DNA from: a virus
Virus record (IMG/VR): IMGVR_UViG_3300010413_000345
Coordinates: 1-24,065 of that record
Length of the DNA: 24,065 nucleotides
Strand: one strand, 5' to 3'
Part shown: positions 16,330 through 22,840 of the stretch, piece after piece
How the letters are laid out: each line of letters starts with the position of its first letter
How positions within the stretch are numbered: the first letter of the stretch is position 1
Translations under genes and position numbers: made by a program
The notes under the pieces: generated by a model
Database searches by the model: none
Seen by the model: the letters and a program-made list of their open reading frames with translations, nothing else
What the model was told of the DNA's origin: nothing

Positions 16330-16512
16330 TTATTCATAATCGCGCCAATCGTATCCACCACGCTTGCGCTCACCCTTCTTCAACTTCTTTTTCTTCTTAT
16401 GCCCAAGCTCGGGATTATCATGAAGCTCACGCTTCATCTTCTCTTTTTCTTCATCGCTCAGTGGTGAAGCGTCTGAAAGTAAATAACGCACTTGTTTCTC
16501 AGTCCACGGCAT
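16330..16512 (-). CDS. Small MPWTEKQ-type protein with GGYxWxDYE tail
   Basis: A 60-residue protein. The start is ATG 16512: AGGAG lies eight bases upstream and the preceding stop is one base away (TGA-A-ATG), while a GTG three codons earlier has no spacing for a ribosome site. The N-terminal part (MPWTEKQVRYLLS, then ASPLSDEEKEKMKRELH) resembles small proteins often seen in phage structural operons, with no known function. The last 20 residues (KKKLKKGERKRGGYDWRDYE) match the neighbour's tail at 15 of 20 positions. Confidence 0.7.
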   Translation of the reverse strand: MPWTEKQVRYLLSDASPLSDEEKEKMKRELHDNPELGHKKKKKLKKGERKRGGYDWRDYE

Positions 16513-16513
16513 T

Positions 16514-16759
16514 TCATTCACTCCTCAAAGCCAATTCGATTGCCAGGGCAGCATCCTTGCGCTTTGCACCGCTTTTCACCAGCATATCCATCACCAAATG
16601 CTGTTTCCACTCTCCCGAATTGGGCTTTTTATCCATTTTCCCGCACAAAACGCGCGCGGCCGGCACTAGATTCAATACTGCCTTCGGAATCGTCACAACC
16701 TGAAACCCACAGTAATTATTCAGGATCCAAATGCACAATTTCTTCACAAAATCTTTCAT
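16514..16759 (-). CDS. Hypothetical 81-residue protein
   Basis: The start is set at ATG 16759, which overlaps the upstream stop (ATGA); a TTG four codons earlier is less likely. The N-terminus has an amphipathic helix (KKLCIWILNNYCGF) and the C-terminal half is helical (GEWKQHLVMDMLVKSGAKRK, then DAALAIELAL). The C-terminal half recalls short phage proteins with a K-x-H-x-V helix followed by LAIE-x-A, seen in many virion operons; I cannot name a function. It has no membrane segment strong enough for a holin. Confidence 0.6.
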   Translation of the reverse strand: MKDFVKKLCIWILNNYCGFQVVTIPKAVLNLVPAARVLCGKMDKKPNSGEWKQHLVMDMLVKSGAKRKDAALAIELALRSE

Positions 16760-18252
16760 AATGGCCCCCAAACCCCTCTCATCGGACTCATTATCGGATA
16801 AGCTGGCACTTCACCATTGATGATCGGAGGATAAGCGGTCAACGTCAAAGCCCGGACCGGCACAGTAATGTAAGTGTCCGTGCCATAACTCACTGTCGGA
16901 GCATAACTGGTCAGCGCCAAGGCCGCCTGCGGTATCTCGATCCACTGATTTGCCGTAACGTCAATCGTAGGAGCATACGCCGTGATCCCCAGGCTCCCAT
17001 TCGGCACCTCAATCCATTGATTCGCTTCCGCGGTAATCGTCGGCGCATATCCTGTAATCGTCAGCCCCGAAGCAGGGACCGTAATTATCGTGCCAGCTCC
17101 CACATCTATCGTCGGAGCGTAAGAAGTCAGAGTAAAACTCGCTGCCGGGATCTCTATCCACTGATTTTCCGTCACGATTGCCGTTGGTACGGACGAACTC
17201 ATGGTAAGGGATGCTACAGGTATCTCGATCCACTGATCTTCAGTGAGGACGATTGAAGGGGCATAATTGGTTATGCTGAAAGCCGCAGCAGGAACCGTGA
17301 TCTTGATTGAAATTCCGATCGAAGGGGCATAGGAAGTCAGCGAGAAGCTGGCATTGGGTATTTCAATCCACTGGTTAGCTTCCGCAATGACTGTTGGAGC
17401 GTATGGAGTGAGGCTAAAGCTGCCGTTTGGTATTTCTATCCATTGGTTCTCGGTTGCCGTAGCTGTAGGCGCGTAAGGTGTCAGCGTAAAAGCGCCGTTT
17501 GGCACCTCGATGAATGTATCTTCAGTAACATCAACGGTTGGAGCGTATCCTGTAATTGACAATGCCGATACTGGCACAGTAACGATTTCATTAGCGGATT
17601 CATAAGGTTTAATGGCAATGGTAATTGCGCGCCAATAGGATGAAGCCGCATAAGTCCAGCTTGTAGGATTTTCATCACCCGCAGAAGCTATTTCTTTGGT
17701 CGCTATTGTCTGATTATGATCGTAAGTATCGCTTCCAGCTTGATCTAAAGTGTTGGAATATCCGCTCGGTGTTCCTGTCGGGCTGGCCGTATCTCCTGAT
17801 TTATGAGCAAAGGTAATAACCCAGGCTCCATTTGTTTGTGTGGTTATCTGGTCAGGATCCGGTGTAGCCGACGAGGTTTCAGACGTAATCACCGGCGTTT
17901 GATCTGATACAGAACCATCTACACCCTGCAAGGCAATAGCAATTCCTGTTGTGTCAGTAGTAGCGGCTCCATCCCCGCTCATTTCCACAGAGCTATCGGG
18001 TATGGCACCCATGACCTTATACCACACACCCATTGACGGACGCTCTGTTGTGCTACCGACAAATGGAGTTACTAATTCAGTCCACCCTGAACTCACCATT
18101 GCAGGGGTAACGCCGTCTACTCTGGGCGCAGATACACACGCAATGACAAGATCACCCTCAACCAAACTCAATCCAGACAGGTTTATGGTGACATTCCCGC
18201 CGTTGTTGGCGAAGGATGATACTGGTGCCGAACCCCTTAAAGTGATTGCCAT
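16756..18252 (-). CDS. Fibre-like protein with eleven 24-residue repeats
   Basis: A 498-residue protein without a signal peptide. Residues 1-217 form a jelly-roll-like beta domain common in phage and bacterial surface proteins (GNVTINLSGLSLVEGDLVIA, WTELVTPF, WYKVMGAIPDSSVEMSG, ending in SSYWRAITIAIKP). Residues 222-483 are eleven tandem repeats of about 24 residues with consensus QWIEIPxxSFTLTxYAPTV and a short linker. Residues 484-498 are a unique tail. The pattern fits a long beta shaft or stack with a globular head. It starts with AAGGCGG upstream of ATG 18252 and is coupled to the 81-residue gene by ATGA. A head or tail fibre is likely; its place between terminase and portal is unusual. 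Confidence 0.7.
   Translation of the reverse strand: MAITLRGSAPVSSFANNGGNVTINLSGLSLVEGDLVIACVSAPRVDGVTPAMVSSGWTELVTPFVGSTTERPSMGVWYKVMGAIPDSSVEMSGDGAATTDTTGIAIALQGVDGSVSDQTPVITSETSSATPDPDQITTQTNGAWVITFAHKSGDTASPTGTPSGYSNTLDQAGSDTYDHNQTIATKEIASAGDENPTSWTYAASSYWRAITIAIKPYESANEIVTVPVSALSITGYAPTVDVTEDTFIEVPNGAFTLTPYAPTATATENQWIEIPNGSFSLTPYAPTVIAEANQWIEIPNASFSLTSYAPSIGISIKITVPAAAFSITNYAPSIVLTEDQWIEIPVASLTMSSSVPTAIVTENQWIEIPAASFTLTSYAPTIDVGAGTIITVPASGLTITGYAPTITAEANQWIEVPNGSLGITAYAPTIDVTANQWIEIPQAALALTSYAPTVSYGTDTYITVPVRALTLTAYPPIINGEVPAYPIMSPMRGVWGPL
16804..17589 (-). repeat. Eleven tandem 72-bp coding repeats
   Basis: Direct reading gives eleven units of 72 bp (one of 66 bp) in the fibre-like gene. 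The most constant parts are an I-x-V/I-P motif and a Y-A-P-T/S motif about ten residues later. Seven units begin with or near QWIE and four with (T/I)xITVP or IVTVP, suggesting two subtypes. Codons differ between units, so the array is old or has been kept by selection at the protein level. Confidence 0.85.
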
Positions 18253-18274
18253 TTAGCCGCCTTAAAAGCTATTT

Positions 18275-18718
18275 CTAGGTGCCACCGGTCAGAGTGAAGC
18301 AGCCCGAAGTGTGCATTTCAACGGTCAAGGAGTTTCCATCAGTGACAGTCACATTCTGAGGGGTATTATCCAATAGGCTTATACACACAAGCGGCTTTAC
18401 CGGAGAACTTACGGTATCGTCGAATATGAAAGCCCTATAGCAGACAATCGACCCTCCTGAAGCCGTGAATACTCCATCATCCGAATCAAACGTGACCGTG
18501 GTAGTAGAGCGCGTCCAGGTTGCCACAAGCGTATCTCGTGCATATCCATTACCGGATACCTCGTTTGTAATGTCGCCTAAGATGGTATGGTTTTCATAAT
18601 CCGGACTATAGGACGAAGTAACCAGACCCATGATGAACGTGTCACCATCAAGGTCGATGGTTCCATCTGCCATGTATTCCCGAAACGTATTGTAAAAGAT
18701 CCAGGCATCAGCTGTCAT
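18275..18718 (-). CDS. Conserved phage structural-type protein, 147 residues
   Basis: The N-terminal FREYMADGTIDLDGDTFIMG and the following TSSYSPDYENHTILGDITNE, then YARDTLVATWTRSTTTVTFD, match a protein type I recognise from many phage and prophage structural regions. It has no assigned function, and is predicted to be all-beta. No signal peptide. The start has AGGAG upstream. It lies between a Zn-ribbon protein and the repeat fibre, so a role as a small virion subunit is plausible. Confidence 0.65.
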   Translation of the reverse strand: MTADAWIFYNTFREYMADGTIDLDGDTFIMGLVTSSYSPDYENHTILGDITNEVSGNGYARDTLVATWTRSTTTVTFDSDDGVFTASGGSIVCYRAFIFDDTVSSPVKPLVCISLLDNTPQNVTVTDGNSLTVEMHTSGCFTLTGGT

Positions 18719-18730
18719 AATTGATAGCTC

Positions 18731-19006
18731 CTAATTGACCTTTGGAAAGGCCGTGATTTTTAATTGCATCTTCAGACCGTGCCATTTGCCGCATACTTCG
18801 CACTTGTGAGGATGGTCGATCTCCGGAACTTTAATCTCCTGCTGCTTTCCATAGCCATGCTTCTCAACGCGAACGAACATATAACCGATCTTGCAGGAAG
18901 GGCAATTTACCCTTGCTCTGAGCGGTTCTACCTGATGAAGCAGCTTAGGATTGTCCACTACTTTCTTCAATGCTGCGTTTGGTACTTTGTTTCCATTGTC
19001 TTGCAT
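18731..19006 (-). CDS. Zn-ribbon-like protein, 91 residues
   Basis: Two CxxC knuckles at about residues 35-38 (CPSC) and 69-72 (CEVC), 30 residues apart, with a basic strand-rich linker (GYMFVRVEKHGYGKQQEIKV) and DHPHKCEVCGKWHGLKM, the pattern of a small zinc ribbon. It has the best ribosome site in the region (AGGAGGT, then ATG). It could bind nucleic acid or be a structural knuckle. It lies just after the decoration-like gene at 19018-19389. Confidence 0.65.
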   Translation of the reverse strand: MQDNGNKVPNAALKKVVDNPKLLHQVEPLRARVNCPSCKIGYMFVRVEKHGYGKQQEIKVPEIDHPHKCEVCGKWHGLKMQLKITAFPKVN

Positions 19007-19017
19007 GAGTCTACCTC

Positions 19018-19389
19018 CTAGACTTCAATGTAATTTATCCCACCAGACACTTGCACTGCACCGCCAAGGTACAGATTCAGTGCCTCCCCTGTTAGAGTCT
19101 CGAAGAAGAAGCAGATCGGACCCCAAGCATCACTCATTCCACCTCCTGCTTTCCATGTCTCTGCCGGCCACAGCTGACTTGCGCCACCAGCAAGGCCGCT
19201 CATCCAGCTTGTCGTAACATCCGAAGCCACGCTAAACTTGATCGCAAGCACTCGGATCTTGAAGCCTGGTACTGCTGCAACGATCTGATTATCCCCTGCA
19301 CTGGCTGCGTCTATCTGCGCTTTCTTCACCTGTCGGAGTACATCATCGATCTCTATGTATTGCTGGCCGCCCTTACTGAGTATTTGCAT
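19018..19389 (-). CDS. Small beta-domain protein, possible capsid decoration
   Basis: A 123-residue protein that follows terminase by three bases, with GGAG upstream. The strand order DNQIVAAVPGFKIRVLAIKF, a middle with WPAETWKAGGG, and the end with FFFETLTGEALNLYLGGAVQ and VSGGINYIEV match a domain often seen in phage structural proteins. The C-terminal 117 residues of the exported 740-residue protein follow the same plan. It has no signal peptide. A decoration or minor virion role is inferred. Confidence 0.6.
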   Translation of the reverse strand: MQILSKGGQQYIEIDDVLRQVKKAQIDAASAGDNQIVAAVPGFKIRVLAIKFSVASDVTTSWMSGLAGGASQLWPAETWKAGGGMSDAWGPICFFFETLTGEALNLYLGGAVQVSGGINYIEV

Positions 19390-19392
19390 TTC

Positions 19393-20718
19393 TTAGCTCC
19401 AAGGTCCAAAGCCGGTTGCTGGCTCATGGTATGGCACATATACTGGCTTCTTAACAGGTTCTTTCCGCACTGAGATAGCGAAATACTGGAAGGCGCTTCC
19501 AGGGTGACTCGCCCAATCGTGCAATGGTTTGTCGTGCTCAACCCCACTCGCCCCTTCTGCCGGCCAGCGGTAGTGTCGAAGCCCATTCAGACCGTCAGCG
19601 CACTTATCTGAATCGAAGTAGCACTGCGGAAAGATCGCCCGTGTAGCCGCAATCTGAGCTTTTATCGTAGTCAATGGCAGTATCACGATCTTATCTGAGC
19701 CGGCAATCTCCCTGGCCTGCTGCTCAATCGTCTTGCCAGTGGCAAGCTGCGGCGCCTTAGCGTCCGGTGGCAGGTGATGCTTGGAATAGACGTATGGCTT
19801 CTCTTGCAGGAGCTTGAAGTGCTGCGCCAGGCTGATTGCTTCCTCTGCTATGTAGTCGATGATATGGTATTCGAACGGGTAGACCTGCACGCACCATATC
19901 GAAGTGAATCGGTCCCCAATGTCCCAAAAGGTTTGCACTGGCTTCGTGCGGTCATAAGGCACTGAGCGCTCCCGGCCGTCCGCGGTAGCTTCCTGCAACT
20001 CCTTAGCGAAGATCGCCCCTTCCACTTGGGTGACAAAGCCGCCCTCGTAAATGTGCTCGAAGGCTTCCGGATCCGTGGCCTTCAAGTGGTCCATGTCCCG
20101 CTGCGCTTCATCCGAGATCCAGAGATTATCACGATAGGAGGTTTTGACTATCTTCAGGCCAGGAGGCGGGTTATTGAATAGAAACTTTATGATCGGATCG
20201 GAGGCCAACTCCGGATTGAAGCTAAACCATATTTCACTTCCGGTCTTGCGGATTGTCGGGATCAGAGTCTCAAGGCTGGTGCGGCTCACTGATTGCGCTT
20301 CCTCCACCCAGGCGCCATCAAATGATTCGTAGGCTTTCAATGCTGTAGCGTCATTTACCAGTGACCGAAGGCCGGCGTAAACAAACCGCGTGTCCTTATT
20401 TCCGGGCGCCTTGCCGTATATGCCGGCAGATTGAATGTCGTAATAGTCCGATAACCCCAGGAGCTTTATTTGGTCACTGAGGACCAGGTGAACGGATTCT
20501 TTGACCGTTTTCATCACCTCGCGGCAACATAGCCACCGGATATTACGCTGTGCACCGTTTATGACAAGCTGGCGTGCCATACTCCAAGTCTTGACTCCGA
20601 CCCGGCCGCCCCACATGGCTTTATACCGATGAGGTTCGGCCAGGAACGCGGAGCACTCAGGCATCTGGATCTGTTTTCTGGATAATTCCTGGGGTTGCAC
20701 TGACATAGATGACATCAA
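19393..20718 (-). CDS. Large terminase subunit (DNA packaging ATPase/nuclease) with deviant Walker A
   Basis: 441 residues. The ATPase part has a Walker A region at residues 37-44 reading GGRVGVKT (usual GGRGSGKS or similar), a Walker B/catalytic segment GAWVEEAQ at 136-142, and a motif III-like IWFSFNPE at 163-170. The nuclease part has TFWDIG (D266), HHLPPDA (D319) and LHDWASHP (D401), the RNase H-like triad positions of this family. It translocates DNA through the portal and cuts concatemers. Two glycines of the P-loop are valines (V40, V42). The start is uncertain: ATG 20718 and 20706 both lie inside the small-terminase gene, and no strong ribosome site was seen. Confidence 0.9.
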   Translation of the reverse strand: MMSSMSVQPQELSRKQIQMPECSAFLAEPHRYKAMWGGRVGVKTWSMARQLVINGAQRNIRWLCCREVMKTVKESVHLVLSDQIKLLGLSDYYDIQSAGIYGKAPGNKDTRFVYAGLRSLVNDATALKAYESFDGAWVEEAQSVSRTSLETLIPTIRKTGSEIWFSFNPELASDPIIKFLFNNPPPGLKIVKTSYRDNLWISDEAQRDMDHLKATDPEAFEHIYEGGFVTQVEGAIFAKELQEATADGRERSVPYDRTKPVQTFWDIGDRFTSIWCVQVYPFEYHIIDYIAEEAISLAQHFKLLQEKPYVYSKHHLPPDAKAPQLATGKTIEQQAREIAGSDKIVILPLTTIKAQIAATRAIFPQCYFDSDKCADGLNGLRHYRWPAEGASGVEHDKPLHDWASHPGSAFQYFAISVRKEPVKKPVYVPYHEPATGFGPWS

Positions 20719-20968
20719 GAGCCGATAACAGGCCGGTGCCGTCCGGGTTGCTGTGCTCGATTGCCTGTCGAGGCTTCCCGTGCAGCCGGTCAGTGAGATA
20801 TTGGAGGGCTGTTAGCCTAATGTGAAGTGATTTTGATTCTAAAATCTCGCGCCAGAGCTTGCGAACGTCGACGGATGCCATTATTTCAGCGGATATGTCG
20901 CGCTCTCTTAGAAGTTTAGGAAGGGGCTTTCTGCCAGCCCCAGGTCTCTTGCCGCCAGGTCCAGCCAT
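20657..20968 (-). CDS. Putative small terminase subunit
   Basis: A 103-residue protein directly upstream of, and overlapping, the large terminase (up to 62 bases, if the large subunit starts at 20718). The start motif GGKRPGAGRKP is a basic AT-hook-like stretch that opens many small terminase-type and packaging-region proteins. A helical middle follows (DVRKLWREILESKSLHIRLT) and ends with LTDRLHGKPRQAIEH, typical of the same group. It would bind the packaging site and recruit the large subunit. The identity rests on position and motif; it is not like P22 gp3 in sequence. Confidence 0.65.
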   Translation of the reverse strand: MAGPGGKRPGAGRKPLPKLLRERDISAEIMASVDVRKLWREILESKSLHIRLTALQYLTDRLHGKPRQAIEHSNPDGTGLLSALDVIYVSATPGIIQKTDPDA

Positions 20969-20973
20969 GATTT

Positions 20974-21147
20974 CTAATTGATTCTCCTGTCTGATAACTG
21001 CTCGTTTTCTGCTTCCTCAAACAACTCGTTTAAAACCTCATCAACCTCGGGGTCATAATCAAAGATGCCGTTTCCTCTTGCTCTGGCATTTGTAATAGCC
21101 TCTGCATATCTCAATATCCAATTTTGATTTGATTTAGGTTTGGACAT
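20974..21147 (-). CDS. Small acidic protein, 57 residues
   Basis: An ORF from ATG 21147 (shared A with the upstream TGA: TGATG) to TAG at 20974, five bases before the small-terminase start. The sequence MSKPKSNQNWILRYAEAITN is followed by RARGNGIFDYDPEVDEVLNE and an acidic helix. Packing, overlap and codon use support a real gene. No family is recognised. Confidence 0.6.
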   Translation of the reverse strand: MSKPKSNQNWILRYAEAITNARARGNGIFDYDPEVDEVLNELFEEAENEQLSDRRIN

Positions 21148-21335
21148 CAGCGAAACATCCCGAAGAAAAGCCGGTTATCATCAAGGATCTTCTTTTGCTG
21201 CACGTATTCACTGAGCGAGATAATCTTGTCATTTGCCGGCCGATGTTTGTAATAATCGCTTTTGTAAGGCCCATAAAGGGCTGATTTAGGGTGTTTATAC
21301 TCAGATTTGAAGAAGGCCAACAGGTTATCAGCCAT
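21147..21335 (-). CDS. Hypothetical 62-residue protein
   Basis: The start is placed at ATG 21335 because it sits one base after the upstream stop (TGA-A-ATG) and AGGAGG lies 12 bases before it. A longer version from 21377 has no ribosome site. The protein (MADNLLAFFKSEYKHPKSAL, then YGPYKSDYYKHRPANDK) is basic and aromatic. No family is recognised. It precedes the terminase genes in the same operon. Confidence 0.6.
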   Translation of the reverse strand: MADNLLAFFKSEYKHPKSALYGPYKSDYYKHRPANDKIISLSEYVQQKKILDDNRLFFGMFR

Positions 21336-21336
21336 T

Positions 21337-21585
21337 TCAGGTGATAGCCTCCTGGGAGCGATGGACGAACTGGACATGAGGGAAGCGCCAACTGTCGACG
21401 ATGCGAATCTCGAAGCCGCCTGTCACCACCCGATCAGGAGTTTTGAACGAATCGGAGCGATTGAGGAACTGCAGCCGGCCGAAGGGATCAAACTCAGCAA
21501 TGCCGCGCCGAACGAAATAACGAGCGCGTTTTTCTGATGTGTAGCTTGACCCGCCCGGCTCCGGGTTCAATATCTCAACAGTCAT
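21337..21585 (-). CDS. Small conserved phage protein near terminase, 82 residues
   Basis: The stretch GGSSYTSEKRARYFVRRGIA, followed by EFDPFGRLQFLN, is a pattern I recognise from short proteins upstream of phage terminases: Tyr-Thr-Ser with a basic helix and a short strand. The function is unknown; DNA or terminase binding is possible. It is the first well-supported gene of the late operon, read from the TTGACA promoter at 21746, and is followed directly by the 62-residue gene. Confidence 0.65.
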   Translation of the reverse strand: MTVEILNPEPGGSSYTSEKRARYFVRRGIAEFDPFGRLQFLNRSDSFKTPDRVVTGGFEIRIVDSWRFPHVQFVHRSQEAIT

Positions 21586-21688
21586 TCGCTTTGCCTTTAG
21601 GGAATAGTTTAGAATAGATCCGCTTTGGGAATGTGTTTTGTTCCGGGGTTTCTCGCATCCCCAGGGCTGCAGGTTTTGAACAGCTCAT
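21575..21688 (-). CDS. Possible leader ORF, 37 residues
   Basis: From ATG 21688 to TGA 21575, overlapping the next start by 11 bases. The peptide (MSCSKPAALGMRETPEQNTF, then PKRIYSKLFPKG) is basic and protein-like, but no ribosome site is clear for the first ATG. An internal ATG at 21658 has GGGG close by. It may be a leader peptide or chance. Confidence 0.3.
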   Translation of the reverse strand: MSCSKPAALGMRETPEQNTFPKRIYSKLFPKGKANDC

Positions 21689-21716
21689 GCAACCGTGTCC
21701 GTATACAAGCAGTTAA

Positions 21717-21746
21717 TTAGTAATCGAAAATTTAATTCTTTGTCAA
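21717..21746 (-). promoter_or_regulatory. Putative late-operon promoter (minus strand)
   Basis: TTGACA (minus strand 21746-21741), 18 bases, then TACTAA (21722-21717), a weak -10. It is the only full consensus -35 on this strand before the terminase operon and lies in AT-rich DNA. Its leader to ATG 21585 is about 120 bases and contains a GGGG/CCCC hairpin. Confidence 0.45.
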
Positions 21747-21783
21747 CATAAATCGCAATTATTAAGAAAAAAGTGTTGTTTTG

Positions 21784-21798
21784 GTGACGTACTGTCAC
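21784..21798. promoter_or_regulatory. Possible operator dyad between divergent promoters
   Basis: GTGAC-GTACT-GTCAC, a 15-base dyad with 5-base arms, midway between the two outward-facing TTGACA boxes. The position suits a regulator acting on both sides. No regulator gene is in the window, and the arms are short, so chance is possible. Confidence 0.35.
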
Positions 21799-21828
21799 AA
21801 TTATTGCCTGTTTTGCTTCATTTTCTTG

Positions 21829-21858
21829 TTGACAGATCCTAAGCGCTTGGGTCATACT
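21829..21858 (+). promoter_or_regulatory. Putative promoter of the rightward operon
   Basis: TTGACA (21829-21834), an 18-base spacer, then CATACT (21853-21858, 4 of 6 match to TATAAT). The predicted start is near 21865, about 30 bases before ATG 21897, which has GGAGG nine bases upstream. Confidence 0.6.
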
Positions 21859-21896
21859 TTCCTTGGTTTTTAATTTCAACTTGGAGGTAACACACT

Positions 21897-22238
21897 ATGG
21901 GCACCTACTACACCAGAAACGCAACCAAGCAGGATATTATAGACGGACTGCTGGCAGACTTCGTTATTCCTGGCTGCCTGAATATCGCAGAACATACAGT
22001 TATTGGGGACAAGCTCTGGCTGGCCGTGGAGCCGGCAGAGGGTGCGCATCCCAAGACCTTCGGCTACATTATGCTTTTCCTTTTGATGGAGAATCCTGGT
22101 TACGGCTGGGGATATAAACCGATTTCCGAGGACATGGGGCCGTGTTACTACGACTGCCCGAAGCACTGGCTCGACATGATACCGGACCCCAAAACCGGAT
22201 ACTCGACCTCCTGGCGCGAGAAAGTGAGGGCTGCATGA
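21897..22238 (+). CDS. Conserved phage/plasmid protein, DUF6927-like
   Basis: 113 residues. The opening YYTRNATKQDIIDGLL and the later NPGYGWGYKPISEDMGPCYY, then DCPKHWLDMIPD and SWREKVRAA, match a family I recall from phages, plasmids and mobile islands, without known function (I believe DUF6927; uncertain). It is the first gene of the rightward operon, with GGAGG and a promoter just upstream. Its stop overlaps the next start (ATGA). Early expression is inferred from position. Confidence 0.65.
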   Translation: MGTYYTRNATKQDIIDGLLADFVIPGCLNIAEHTVIGDKLWLAVEPAEGAHPKTFGYIMLFLLMENPGYGWGYKPISEDMGPCYYDCPKHWLDMIPDPKTGYSTSWREKVRAA

Positions 22239-22444
22239 ACAAATTTAAACTCGAAATCCAGCTTGGAAATGATGCTATGCAGACGTATGGGGACATAGAA
22301 CTGGCATTGCGCCAAGTCTGCCATAGGATGAGAAGGAACTTTAATCCGCTCGAAGTCCCAACAAATAAAACCGGCAACGATGGAAAAATCCTCGACGCCA
22401 ACGGGAACAAAGTCGGCTTTTGGATGGTAGTAAAACCGCTGTAA
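22235..22444 (+). CDS. Small conserved phage protein, 69 residues
   Basis: The start is ATG 22235, overlapping the previous stop by ATGA; an earlier in-frame start lies inside the upstream gene. The N-terminal LEIQLGNDAMQTYGDIELAL resembles a short protein common in phages and plasmids (LGNDAMQT motif), and the end has GKILDANGNKVGFW, a strand-turn-strand. Function unknown. Confidence 0.65.
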   Translation: MNKFKLEIQLGNDAMQTYGDIELALRQVCHRMRRNFNPLEVPTNKTGNDGKILDANGNKVGFWMVVKPL

Positions 22445-22449
22445 TCCCC

Positions 22450-22500
22450 GAGGCCGCGCGCCAGGTCCCGCCGGGCGTTCGGCTCCGCGAATTAACGCGG
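22450..22500 (+). promoter_or_regulatory. GC-rich structured leader before the FlbD-like gene
   Basis: The 71-base gap has an outer bulged stem (GAG-CCG near 22450-22456 with CGGCTC at 22480-22485), an inner CGCC/GGCG, and a second hairpin CCGCG-AATTAA-CGCGG (22485-22500). The two cannot fully form together because they share C22485. It ends six bases before GGAGG, so it may gate translation. A gap with a similar plan occurs at 22961-23029. Confidence 0.45.
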
Positions 22501-22515
22501 GAAATGGAGGTAGAA

Positions 22516-22836
22516 ATGCTTTTGATTAGACTTTACGACATCGACAGAGGATCGGCTATCTGGATAAATGCCGACAAAATCCTATTCATGAAAACCATGC
22601 ACACGCAAGGAAATCTACCCGATTCTTATACTCACATCTGCTTTCCTGATCATTTCTTCAATGTGGCCGAAACTGTTGAGGGAATCCAAGAGGGGATGTC
22701 AACTTCAGGCGGTTCCGCCGGTGCGCACAGAACGGCAAAAATTATTGAGAAAATGGAGGGCAAACTTTTTGTTTGCAATGAATTGTCATTGCGCATGAAA
22801 AGCCCAATTTTTTTTATGCCGCCCGTTGAAGGATAA
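22516..22836 (+). CDS. Small FlbD-like protein, 106 residues
   Basis: The start is ATG 22516 with GGAGG-TAGAA upstream; a longer reading would include the structured leader. The N-terminal half resembles the FlbD family (short proteins of flagellar operons): I-R-L at the start, INADKILFMKTM, then THICFPDHFFNVAETVEGI, matching FlbD's N-P/A-D-L/I-I and V-x-E-T/S-V-x-E/G-I pattern. It has an extra charged segment and a hydrophobic end (KSPIFFMPPVEG). The role in a phage is unknown; the likeness is from memory of the family. Confidence 0.6.
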   Translation: MLLIRLYDIDRGSAIWINADKILFMKTMHTQGNLPDSYTHICFPDHFFNVAETVEGIQEGMSTSGGSAGAHRTAKIIEKMEGKLFVCNELSLRMKSPIFFMPPVEG

Positions 22837-22840
22837 AATC

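Noticed and set aside
16514-16759. Reading the 81-residue protein as a holin because of its hydrophobic N-terminal helix.
   Set aside because: The helix is short and interrupted by Asn and Cys, there is no second membrane segment, and no endolysin lies nearby.
16804-17589. Regular 72-bp repeats that could suggest a CRISPR array.
   Set aside because: The units are in-frame coding repeats with degenerate third positions, with no conserved palindromic repeat and unique spacers.
21134-21391. Minus-strand ORF of 85 residues overlapping 21147-21335 in another frame.
   Set aside because: Composition is rich in S, C, P and R as in a shadow frame. The 62-residue frame has the TGA-A-ATG junction and next gene coupling.
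21685-21879. Minus-strand ORF of 64 residues in the control region, with AAGGA before an internal ATG at 21855.
   Set aside because: It covers both putative promoters and the dyad, is AT-rich with low-complexity residues, and has no recognisable protein pattern. It remains possible, but a control region is the better reading.
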